From CAYJKB01 sp964370625 (lineage in GTDB: Bacteria; Bacillota; Clostridia; Oscillospirales; Butyricicoccaceae), in assembly GCA_964370625.1 (NCBI GenBank), contig CAYJKB010000051.1:1-14280 (forward strand): a stretch of 14,280 nucleotides of DNA, written 5' to 3'. Numbering within the stretch: position 1 is the stretch's first letter; each line of letters starts with the position of its first letter. This document shows, piece after piece, positions 1 through 6,559 of this stretch. The notes beneath the pieces were generated by a model. It saw only the letters and a list, made by a program, of their open reading frames with translations, had not been told where the DNA came from and made no database searches. The position numbers and the translations under genes are program-made.

Positions 1-55
1 CGTTTGAGGGGCGTGTGTCGCAGACGTATGGGTTCAAGTCCCATCACTCGCACCA
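1..55 (+). tRNA. tRNA-Leu (anticodon GAG), 3' part only
   Basis: The 5' end lies outside the window. Visible parts: the 3' side of the anticodon arm, with loop TTGAGGG at 4-10 and anticodon GAG at 6-8; a long class II variable arm, GTC(17-19)/GAC(23-25) around loop GCA; a perfect five-pair T stem, ATGGG(28-32)/CCCAT(40-44), with loop TTCAAGT; the acceptor 3' strand CACTCGC (45-51), discriminator A52 and encoded CCA (53-55). The long variable arm, anticodon GAG and discriminator A identify leucine. The 5' acceptor strand should read GCGAGTG just upstream. Confidence 0.93.
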
Positions 56-60
56 AAATA

Positions 61-88
61 AGCAGATAGGCACAGCCTATCTGCTTTT
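61..88 (+). terminator. Intrinsic terminator of the tRNA-Leu transcript
   Basis: An 11-bp perfect stem AGCAGATAGGC (61-71) / GCCTATCTGCT (75-85) with a 3-nt loop ACA runs directly into TTTT. It starts five bases after the tRNA CCA, so it ends the tRNA transcript. Confidence 0.92.
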
Positions 89-134
89 ATTATGTAAATA
101 TGGGAGCCTGCCCACAGTGTTTAAAAGAATCTTA

Positions 135-162
135 TTGACTTTCACTATATTTATGTTATACT
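135..162 (+). promoter_or_regulatory. Sigma-A promoter of the MutS2-like gene (extended -10)
   Basis: TTGACT (135-140), a 16-nt spacer and TATACT (157-162), with an extended -10 TG at 154-155. The predicted start is near 168-170, leaving a 5' leader of about 280 nt before the ATG at 450. No other good promoter is seen closer to the gene. Confidence 0.75.
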
Positions 163-195
163 ATTGTTAAATTAATTTTGAAAAGGAGTGTCTTT

Positions 196-213
196 TTGTT
201 AAATGTAGCATAG
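196..213 (+). CDS. Possible regulatory leader peptide (uORF, 5 codons)
   Basis: TTG TTA AAT GTA GCA TAG would encode M-L-N-V-A. The support is translational: AAAAGGAG at 181-188 sits 7 nt before the TTG and would otherwise serve no gene, since the next coding start is 260 nt away. An alternative reading of the same signal is the minimal ATG-TAG at 203-208, 14 nt from the Shine-Dalgarno, which is less likely. Such a short ORF makes sense only as a ribosome-placement device in an attenuator. There is no conservation evidence here, so confidence is low. Confidence 0.35.
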   Translation: MLNVA

Positions 214-377
214 TTTTGATTTTTGTTTAATACTTAAATCAAAAACAGAAATATGGATTATAATATAATAACGGAATAGTTCCGTCTATTTGTTGTACAC
301 ATTTTTGGGCTACATCTAATGTAAATTACACTTATCATAACAGTTGCTTTTATTTTAATGATAAAAGTGTATCTTTT

Positions 378-406
378 GGTGTATAGGTGTGCTATATACC
401 TTTTTT
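378..406 (+). terminator. Intrinsic terminator inside the mutS2-like leader (attenuator)
   Basis: GGTGTATAG (378-386) pairs with CTATATACC (392-400) over nine positions including one G-T pair, with loop GTGTG and a T6 tract at 401-406. It lies downstream of the promoter at 135-162 and upstream of the ATG at 450 on the same strand. It would therefore stop transcription before the gene unless an alternative fold forms. Confidence 0.75.
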
Positions 407-449
407 GTTGTCCAAAAACAAAAAATATGTGAAATAAAGGATAAAAAAC

Positions 450-2375
450 ATGTTAAACACATTTAAAACATTAGAATTTAATAATATCTTAAATAATTTA
501 AGCGAATTTGCATTATCACAAAATGCTAAAGATAAAATACTTGCATTAAAACCATTTTTAAGTGAACGTGATTGTAAAAAAAATATGAAAGATACATCAG
601 AGGCTAAAAAAATTATTGATTCTTTAGGCTCGCCACCAATTTCTACAATGACAGAACTTGATAAAATTCTTGTTCTAGCTGAAAAAGGATCTATGTTAAC
701 GCCAGAACAATTAACATCAGTTGCAACTTTTATTCATTCATGTAAACGAATGATAACTTTTCTAAAAAAAGCAGAAGTGCTTGAAGTAAATCTTGCATAT
801 TATGGTATGTCTTTTGTAGATTTATCTGATTTAGGAGAAGAAATCGAACGCTCTATAGTAAGTGATAAAGTTGATAGTTCTGCATCAAAAACTTTACAAG
901 ATATAAGGCGTAAAATTGAAAATACAAAGTCATCTATTAAAATTAAATTAGATGCTGTGCTTAAAAGTAAAAAAGCTTATTTATCTGATAATAACATTGT
1001 AATTCGTAACGGAAGATATGCTTTGCCTGTTAAAAAAGAGTATAAAAATCAAATTTCTGGTACAATAATAGATACATCTAACACAGGTGGCACAATATTT
1101 ATTGAACCATCAGCTATAGGTAAAATTCAATCAGAAATTAATGTTCTACAAATCGAAGAAGATAATGAAGTACGCAAAATTTTATACACTTTATCTGCAT
1201 TTATTGATGAAAATATGTTATCACTTAAAACAAATATGGATTACATGGAAACACTTGATTTTGTGTTTGCTAAAGCTAAATATTCTTATGAATTAAGAGC
1301 AAATGAAGTGCCAATTAATACAGATAGAATAATTAAAATTATAAAAGGTAGACATCCACTGTTGAATAAAGATGAATGCATACCATTAGATTTTAATTTA
1401 GGCGAAAATTACCGAGGAATTATTGTTACAGGACCTAATACAGGTGGGAAAACTGTATCGCTAAAAACAGTTGGACTTTTATCTTTAATGGCTCAATGTG
1501 GGCTTCATGTACCAGCCGAAAAAGGTAGCACACTTGCTATGAATGCAAATATTTTATGTGATATCGGTGATGGACAAAGTATTTCAGAAAATTTATCAAC
1601 TTTTTCTGCACATATTACAAATATCGTTGCAATTTTAAAAGAAGTTTCACATGAAAGCTTGGTTTTATTAGATGAATTAGGTTCAGGAACTGACCCTGCT
1701 GAAGGTATGGGAATTGCTGTTGCAATTTTAGATGAACTTAGAAAAAAGAATTGTCTGTTTTTAGCTACAACGCATTATCCAGAAATAAAAGATTATGCAA
1801 AAAATACACCGTCACTGATTAATGCACGTATGGAATTTGATAAAGAGAACCTAAAACCATTATACAAACTTCAAATAGGTGAAGCGGGAGAAAGTTGTGC
1901 ACTTTCAATTGCAGAACGATTAGGATTGCCTATGCATTTATTGGAAAGAGCAAAAAAAGAAGCTTATTACGATAAATCTAAAACCAAAATTGAAAGATTT
2001 ACAGATTTTGTAGCAGAGGAATCAAATTCACCGAAACAAGCAAGCAAAATTATCAGAGATATTCCAAATAGAATAAATGCAGTAAAACATTTATTTGAAA
2101 TGGGAGATAGTGTCACGATTTTAGCTGATAATAGCATTGGTATAGTTTATAAACCAGCAGATGATAAAGGTAATTTAATTGTTCAAGTCAAAGATAAGAA
2201 AATTGAAATAAACCATACAAAAGTAAAACTTAAAACAAGTGCAGCGGAGCTTTATCCACCAGATTATGATTTTTCTATAATTTTTGATACAGTGGCAAAT
2301 CGCAAAGCACGCCATAAGATGACAAAGGGGCATAATGCCGATTTAATCGTAACTTATGATGAGTACACAAAATAA
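450..2375 (+). CDS. MutS2-like ATPase lacking the Smr domain
   Basis: This 641-aa protein is a MutS2-family ABC-type ATPase. Residues 1-125 resemble the MutS2 N-terminal core. About 140-290 form the helical lever/clamp, with the MutS2-like TGGTIFIEP at 212-220. The ATPase domain (about 290-510) has Walker A GPNTGGKT (328-335), a Walker B run ending in D408-E409, the LGSGTDP signature just after, and the ATTHYPE switch histidine at H442. A KOW/SH3-like domain starts near MGDSV (551-555). Canonical MutS2 is about 780 aa: it has a long charged coiled coil after the ATPase and ends in an Smr domain with LDLRG and HGKG motifs. Here the coiled coil is very short, and the protein ends in a roughly 40-residue tail (YPPDYDFS...DTVANRKARHKM) with no Smr motif. 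Coding continues to a natural stop with no decayed Smr remnant, so this looks like a distinct subfamily. B. subtilis MutS2 acts on stalled or collided ribosomes; a translation-stress role here is inferred from the family and the attenuator. DNA recombination control is the alternative. Confidence 0.88.
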   Translation: MLNTFKTLEFNNILNNLSEFALSQNAKDKILALKPFLSERDCKKNMKDTSEAKKIIDSLGSPPISTMTELDKILVLAEKGSMLTPEQLTSVATFIHSCKRMITFLKKAEVLEVNLAYYGMSFVDLSDLGEEIERSIVSDKVDSSASKTLQDIRRKIENTKSSIKIKLDAVLKSKKAYLSDNNIVIRNGRYALPVKKEYKNQISGTIIDTSNTGGTIFIEPSAIGKIQSEINVLQIEEDNEVRKILYTLSAFIDENMLSLKTNMDYMETLDFVFAKAKYSYELRANEVPINTDRIIKIIKGRHPLLNKDECIPLDFNLGENYRGIIVTGPNTGGKTVSLKTVGLLSLMAQCGLHVPAEKGSTLAMNANILCDIGDGQSISENLSTFSAHITNIVAILKEVSHESLVLLDELGSGTDPAEGMGIAVAILDELRKKNCLFLATTHYPEIKDYAKNTPSLINARMEFDKENLKPLYKLQIGEAGESCALSIAERLGLPMHLLERAKKEAYYDKSKTKIERFTDFVAEESNSPKQASKIIRDIPNRINAVKHLFEMGDSVTILADNSIGIVYKPADDKGNLIVQVKDKKIEINHTKVKLKTSAAELYPPDYDFSIIFDTVANRKARHKMTKGHNADLIVTYDEYTK

Positions 2376-2399
2376 ACTTTTGAAGTATATTAAAATTTC

Positions 2400-2435
2400 G
2401 TGCTATGCTTAAATTTACAAGTATAGCACTTTTTT
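2400..2435 (+). terminator. Intrinsic terminator of the MutS2-like gene
   Basis: GTGCTATGCTT (2400-2410) pairs with AAGTATAGCAC (2419-2429), with one G-T pair and an 8-nt loop, followed by TTTTTT (2430-2435). It lies 25 nt after the stop codon. With the leader promoter it defines a single-gene transcript. Confidence 0.88.
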
Positions 2436-2483
2436 AATTTCGATTAGCAATAAAAAGTTTACATTTTGGATACTTTCTAGTTG

Positions 2484-2512
2484 TTGAAACTTTATAATCA
2501 ACATGATAAAAT
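2484..2512 (+). promoter_or_regulatory. Probable promoter of the lipoprotein gene
   Basis: TTGAAA (2484-2489), a 17-nt spacer and TAAAAT (2507-2512), with an extended -10 TG at 2504-2505. The region is very AT-rich and other -10-like strings occur (TATAAT at 2493-2498 without a good -35), so the exact boxes are uncertain. Confidence 0.5.
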
Positions 2513-2567
2513 AAATAATAGATTTTAACCAAAAATGTAACATTATAATAAAAAGAGGGTTGAGAAT

Positions 2568-4502
2568 ATGAAAAATGTAATATTAATTTCTTTTTTATCA
2601 GCAGTCTTGCTATTAAATGGTTGTGGAGAATCACAACCAAATAAAATAAATAAGAATTCTCCACCTGAAAATATTCAACAGGCAAATCAAACAAAAGATA
2701 CAGAAATTGATTATGAAGCCACAATGTTAGAGGTTATAGGGAATGAGTTTTTTGAAGATAGAGCATTCATGCGTATTGAAGATGAAGTAGTTCTTGAAAA
2801 AACTTGTGCTGTGTTCGCGGTTGGAACAAACCGAAAAGAACAATTTGTAACAGAAGAACGCATTGCTGTAGCTTCTGATGGGCTTGTATACTGGTATGAT
2901 ATAGTTGCTGATATGTGGTTTGACTGGGAGAAACAAGACACTGCAAAAGAGCAAGTTATCACACCAGAAAATATTGATTACAGCCAATATTCTTCACTTA
3001 TTGAAAGCTATGAAAAAGCAATGATTTCCCCAACTGGTGAGTCCACAGGACAATTATATACAAACCTTGTTGATTTTAATGGGGATGACATTTTAGAACT
3101 TGTACTTATAAGAATTTTCCATGGGATAAATAATGAATATATCGACTGGTCTAGTGATGCTTTTGTAGGCGATTGGGAAAACCCAGTGGTGCAAGTATAC
3201 TCAATTGATAATATGAATAAACTGCAACATGCAGGCAGCTTTCCGTTAATATTCTATCCTGAAGAAGGCGGAATATATGATATAGGCTATGCAACAATAG
3301 ACGGTACAACTTACCTTGTAACAGGTGGATACAGTGACCCATTTTTACAAGGTGCATCAGAAAAAACATTATGGAAATATGTGAATAATGGAGAAGCAAG
3401 CTCATTATTGCCAGTTTGTACTATAAGATATGAAAATATTGAAACACAAACTACATATTATATTGATGGCGTGCAAGTAGATGAAAGTGAATATAAAGCG
3501 ATTGCTGATAATATAGAATATCATGCAATAATATCTAAAGAGCTTGAAACAACACCATCAGAAAAATTAGAGCAAACCAAACAATTTTTAGCTGATTATC
3601 CAGCAAAAAATAGCATTAGCAAAAACGCAATCTTTAATAATGGGTGGTTTGTCATAATTGAAGATAATCCTTCAGAATTAGAAGAAGATGTAGTAATCGA
3701 ATATTTAAGAGCAGTTGCATTAAATGATTTTGATACAATAAGACAACTTGTTGAGAATGAAGACTGGGTTAAACAAATAGAAGTTAACCGAAATGAAGGG
3801 CATATGTTGCCAGGAATTATTATAACAGATATAACGACGATGGATATAGACCAAGCAGGACAAGATTCAATTAGATTAGCTAATGAAATTGAAGAAAATG
3901 GTGATATAGACAACTTAAATCATCCTAAAATCGTAAAATGTGAAGCTGTAAGCGTTCATGATAAAGAAACAGTAGATTTTACTAGCCAATTTCCGACAGA
4001 CAGAACAATGTGGATTATAACTGATGATAAAGATTCTGCACAAACAATTTTTATAGATAGTTTTTATTCAAATGATATGTATACAAGCACGCCAGATAGC
4101 TATAACCCGTTTTATGTTTCTTTTGTTGGTTATAGCAGTGATATAAATGAAATTTATGGTCTTGAAATTCCAATATTTGAAGGACTTATAATGCAAGAAG
4201 AACAAGAAAAATTAGAATATTATTCAACAGAAAATGGAGATGAACTTTATCTAATTAAAAGCACTTGGAATTCAAATATAAAAGTATATGAGAATTCAGA
4301 AGATGGTACACGAGGTGAATTGCTCTATGAAACAGATGGAAATGTTTTGTATTTACAATGCAATGAAAGCGATATTCATTCAGAAGTAGAAATTGTTACA
4401 GTGCCATATGGGGACAGTGAATACAACTATTACCCAGCTGTGGATTTAGTTAATGGAAAAACAATACATGGAGATTATTCTGCCGATTTTCCACGCCCTT
4501 AA
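2568..4502 (+). CDS. Uncharacterised secreted lipoprotein with a calcium-binding-like loop
   Basis: The 644-aa product begins with a type II signal peptide: K2, a hydrophobic stretch (4-16) and a lipobox L16-N-G-C19, so it should be exported, lipidated on C19 and anchored on the outer face of the membrane. A polar, Asn/Gln/Lys-rich linker follows (20-45). Residues 168-178 read VDFNGDDILEL, a DxNxDD..E calcium-loop pattern like FG-GAP/VCBS or dockerin-type loops, which is common in clostridial surface lipoproteins. The remainder is acidic and rich in Asp, Glu, Tyr and Asn, with alternating strand-like segments and a helical stretch near 330-420; I see no catalytic motif. The ATG has a GAGGG ribosome binding site nine nt upstream. 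It is transcribed alone between its own promoter and a downstream terminator. I do not recognise a family; substrate binding or a surface-structural role are both possible. Confidence 0.8.
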   Translation: MKNVILISFLSAVLLLNGCGESQPNKINKNSPPENIQQANQTKDTEIDYEATMLEVIGNEFFEDRAFMRIEDEVVLEKTCAVFAVGTNRKEQFVTEERIAVASDGLVYWYDIVADMWFDWEKQDTAKEQVITPENIDYSQYSSLIESYEKAMISPTGESTGQLYTNLVDFNGDDILELVLIRIFHGINNEYIDWSSDAFVGDWENPVVQVYSIDNMNKLQHAGSFPLIFYPEEGGIYDIGYATIDGTTYLVTGGYSDPFLQGASEKTLWKYVNNGEASSLLPVCTIRYENIETQTTYYIDGVQVDESEYKAIADNIEYHAIISKELETTPSEKLEQTKQFLADYPAKNSISKNAIFNNGWFVIIEDNPSELEEDVVIEYLRAVALNDFDTIRQLVENEDWVKQIEVNRNEGHMLPGIIITDITTMDIDQAGQDSIRLANEIEENGDIDNLNHPKIVKCEAVSVHDKETVDFTSQFPTDRTMWIITDDKDSAQTIFIDSFYSNDMYTSTPDSYNPFYVSFVGYSSDINEIYGLEIPIFEGLIMQEEQEKLEYYSTENGDELYLIKSTWNSNIKVYENSEDGTRGELLYETDGNVLYLQCNESDIHSEVEIVTVPYGDSEYNYYPAVDLVNGKTIHGDYSADFPRP

Positions 4503-4525
4503 AATCTATTAATAACATCAAAAAG

Positions 4526-4560
4526 AGGCTGTGACGAAATTAAAATTTCAGTCACAGCCT
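4526..4560 (-). terminator. Terminator for the leftward operon ending in pth
   Basis: A perfect 10-bp stem AGGCTGTGAC (4526-4535) / GTCACAGCCT (4551-4560), extended inside by GAAATT/AATTTC. On the minus strand it is followed by CTTTTT (4520-4525 complement), a good U-tract; on the plus strand the following bases (TATTCTA) are poor. It therefore best fits the end of the minus-strand operon, 92 nt beyond the pth stop, and may work weakly both ways. Confidence 0.72.
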
Positions 4561-4615
4561 TATTCTAATATATATTATCTATGAAACAATTAAAACAAAT
4601 ATTGATTTATTTTAA

Positions 4616-4649
4616 GGGGTGTGCCTAATTACGACACACCCCCTTTTTT
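4616..4649 (+). terminator. Terminator for the rightward lipoprotein gene
   Basis: GGGGTGTG (4616-4623) pairs with CACACCCC (4635-4642), an 11-nt loop lies between, and after one more C a T6 tract follows (4644-4649). The U-tract is on the plus strand only, so it serves the lipoprotein transcript even though it sits beyond the hairpin at 4526-4560 and just before the convergent pth stop. Confidence 0.78.
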
Positions 4650-4651
4650 GA

Positions 4652-5287
4652 TTATCCATTAAATTTATTCATCGCACTTTGCACACTACCTGTTACAATC
4701 TCTTGTGCTGCTCCATTAGCATTATCAAATGCTTTAATCATATCAGCTTCTTCGTCTTTAACAAATGCAGATAAAACCCAATCAGCTAAATCATAATCAG
4801 GGTGAGGTTTTCCACCTATACCGATTTTAACTCGTGGAAATTCATCACTGCCAAGAAGTGCAATTATATTTCGCAGTCCATTTTGACCACCATGCGACCC
4901 CTTTGCCCTTGTGCGAATTTTACCGACAGCAAGCGAAATATCATCACATAAAACTATTACATTTTGTGGTTCTACCTTATAAAAATTTACAGCTTCAATT
5001 ACAGCTTCGCCACTTAAATTCATAAAAGTTTGTGGTTTCATTAAAAGCACTTTTTTGTCACCAATAGTCGCTTCTGCTGTAGTCGCTTTAAATTTAATTT
5101 TATTTATTTTAACCTTTAATTTGTCAGCTAATCTATCAATAGCTAAAAACCCAGCATTATGACGTGTGTTTGCATATTTATCACCAGGATTACCTAAACC
5201 AACAATAATATGAGATACACTGCCTGTTGCTGTGTTTCTTTTTCCCTCTTTTTCTTCGATTTGCTTAAATATATCAAAAATTGACAT
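4652..5287 (-). CDS. pth: Peptidyl-tRNA hydrolase
   Basis: Cleaves the ester bond of peptidyl-tRNAs released prematurely from ribosomes, recycling tRNA in the cytoplasm. The 211-aa sequence has the full bacterial Pth set: N33 in GLGNPG, catalytic H43 in NTRHNAGF, FMNLSGE with N90, D115 in LCDD, and HGGQNGL with N136 (Q where many have H). The first 26 residues (MSIFDIFKQIEEK...) are an extension before the canonical start. It appears real rather than a mis-called start, because no ATG lies nearer the core and the reading frame continues from an AGGA-type site at the upstream ATG. It is the last gene of the leftward operon, 24 nt after cinA. Confidence 0.95.
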   Translation of the reverse strand: MSIFDIFKQIEEKEGKRNTATGSVSHIIVGLGNPGDKYANTRHNAGFLAIDRLADKLKVKINKIKFKATTAEATIGDKKVLLMKPQTFMNLSGEAVIEAVNFYKVEPQNVIVLCDDISLAVGKIRTRAKGSHGGQNGLRNIIALLGSDEFPRVKIGIGGKPHPDYDLADWVLSAFVKDEEADMIKAFDNANGAAQEIVTGSVQSAMNKFNG

Positions 5288-5311
5288 TGTTTTTCTATTC
5301 CTCGCTAAAAT

Positions 5312-6559
5312 TTATATAAAAATATTAAGTTCACGACGCAACATATCTAATGCAACAGATGATGCAGTATTGCGAACTCGTTCTCTTTTTGGCACAGCAT
5401 TAAGTTTACGAACTGTAGTTTTACCATCACGATATAACGCAATGTATACAAGACCTATAGGTTTTTCATCTGTACCACCATCAGGCCCTGCGATACCTGT
5501 AATGCCGATACCAATTTCACTGCCGACAAGTTTTGCAACACCTTCAGCCATTTCAAGTGCTGTTTGTTCAGACACTGCACCATACTTTTCAAGTGTTTCA
5601 GCTTTTACATTTACAAGCTTTTGCTTCATTTCATTTGAATACGTGACAACACTACCTAAAAAGATTTTTGATGAGCCGGCTATATCGGTAACACGTTTTG
5701 ACACTAAACCACCTGTACAAGATTCAGCAAATGAAACTGTGATATTTTGGCGAATAAGTTCATCTACAACTACTTGCTCAAGTGAAGTTGCATCAATTCC
5801 ATACACATATTTATCAAGAACATCACACACTTCACGCACAACAGGGATTGTCATTTCTCTTGCTTTTTCCTCTGTTTCAGCCTTAGCAGTTACACGTACA
5901 AGTGCTTCATTTTCTTTAGCATAAGGTGCGATGCTAGGATTTGTGGAGCTTGCCATTTTATCATGAAGTCTAGCTTCCATATCGCTCTCACCAATGCCAA
6001 AAGTACGAATAAATGTAGAATATATTGCACCACCAGAAAATTTAGCAAGGTATTTCATAGCTTTTTGTCTGAATAGTGGCTCGCATTCACGTGGAGGCCC
6101 AGGGAGCATAACAACAGTATGATTACCGCTTTCAAATGCACAAGCAGGTGCTGTACCCCAATCGTTTTTGAATACTGTACAACCTTCTGGCAGATAAGCT
6201 TGCTTTCTGTTGTTTTCAGCCATAGGGCGGTTAAGTTTTACAAAAAATTCTTCAAGTTCACGCATACTTTCCTCGTGCACTACAAGTTTTTTGCCGAAAG
6301 CGTGTGCTAGTGTTTCTTTAGTTAAATCGTCAAGCGTAGGACCTAAACCACCTGTTGTGATAATTATATCAGCACGTGATTTAGCAGTTTCGATAGCATT
6401 TATAAGCCTGTTTGGATTATCGCCGACAACTGTATGATAAAATGTATTAATCCCAAGTTCTGACAAACCTTGAGAAATGATTTTTGCATCTGTATTTACA
6501 ATTTCACCAAGTAAAAGCTCTGTACCTACTGCAATTATTTCTGCACTTTTTGCACTCAT
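5312..6559 (-). CDS. cinA: CinA: competence/damage-inducible protein, nicotinamide-nucleotide amidase
   Basis: Two-domain CinA of 415 aa, close to the family length. The N-terminal MoaB/MogA-like domain (1-170) has VGTELLLGEI and TGGLGPTLDD (69-78), associated with ADP-ribose/pyridine-nucleotide pyrophosphatase activity. The C-terminal PncC domain (about 258-415) has the catalytic-serine motif AESCTGG (278-284) and TGIAGPDGG (354-362); it deamidates nicotinamide mononucleotide for NAD recycling. In naturally competent Gram-positives cinA is linked to recA and transformation; recA is not in this window. The start ATG overlaps the thiI stop by four bases (ATGA), so the two are translationally coupled. 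Confidence 0.95.
   Translation of the reverse strand: MSAKSAEIIAVGTELLLGEIVNTDAKIISQGLSELGINTFYHTVVGDNPNRLINAIETAKSRADIIITTGGLGPTLDDLTKETLAHAFGKKLVVHEESMRELEEFFVKLNRPMAENNRKQAYLPEGCTVFKNDWGTAPACAFESGNHTVVMLPGPPRECEPLFRQKAMKYLAKFSGGAIYSTFIRTFGIGESDMEARLHDKMASSTNPSIAPYAKENEALVRVTAKAETEEKAREMTIPVVREVCDVLDKYVYGIDATSLEQVVVDELIRQNITVSFAESCTGGLVSKRVTDIAGSSKIFLGSVVTYSNEMKQKLVNVKAETLEKYGAVSEQTALEMAEGVAKLVGSEIGIGITGIAGPDGGTDEKPIGLVYIALYRDGKTTVRKLNAVPKRERVRNTASSVALDMLRRELNIFI

Larger units (their letters stand above)
168..449 (+). promoter_or_regulatory. Structured 5' leader with attenuator-like architecture
   Basis: The leader carries, in order: a strong Shine-Dalgarno AAAAGGAG (181-188) serving a possible tiny ORF; TTTTGATTT/AAATCAAAA complementarity just after that ORF; a hairpin ACGGAA(271-276)/TTCCGT(280-285); a small hairpin TACAT(311-315)/ATGTA(319-323); a longer hairpin ACACTTATCAT(328-338) with ATGAT(358-362) and AAGTGT(365-370); and an intrinsic terminator (378-406) 44 nt before the mutS2-like ATG. 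GTACAC (295-300) can pair with GTGTAT (379-384), the terminator's 5' arm, giving a candidate antiterminator. This is the plan of ribosome-mediated attenuators upstream of antibiotic-inducible genes such as ABC-F and erm genes. It does not match any metabolite riboswitch consensus I recognise. The elements are seen; regulation by ribosome stalling is inferred. Confidence 0.6.

Noticed and set aside
101..114. Small hairpin TGGG/CCCA after the tRNA terminator
   Set aside because: Only four pairs with no T-run or coding context; not enough to support a function.
1..450. tRNA-Leu 3' end as an attachment site of an integrated element
   Set aside because: No integrase gene and no repeated copy of the tRNA 3' end (GGTTCAAGTCCCATC) were seen elsewhere in the window. 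The MutS2-like gene could still be accessory, but integration is not supported.
2531..2590. Near-direct repeat AAAAATGTAAcATTAtaA / AAAAATGTAAtATTAatT around the lipoprotein start
   Set aside because: AT-rich, imperfect and short, and one copy is coding; chance similarity is likely at this base composition.
2434..2724. A minus-strand open frame over the lipoprotein promoter and signal peptide
   Set aside because: Antisense to a convincing lipoprotein start, rich in Tyr/Leu/Phe from AT-rich DNA, with no good ribosome binding site.
5232..5924. A 230-codon plus-strand open frame opposite pth and cinA
   Set aside because: It is antisense to the conserved CinA C-terminal domain, has Ser/Thr-rich low-complexity translation, and has no ribosome binding site or family resemblance. 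It is a shadow of cinA codon use.
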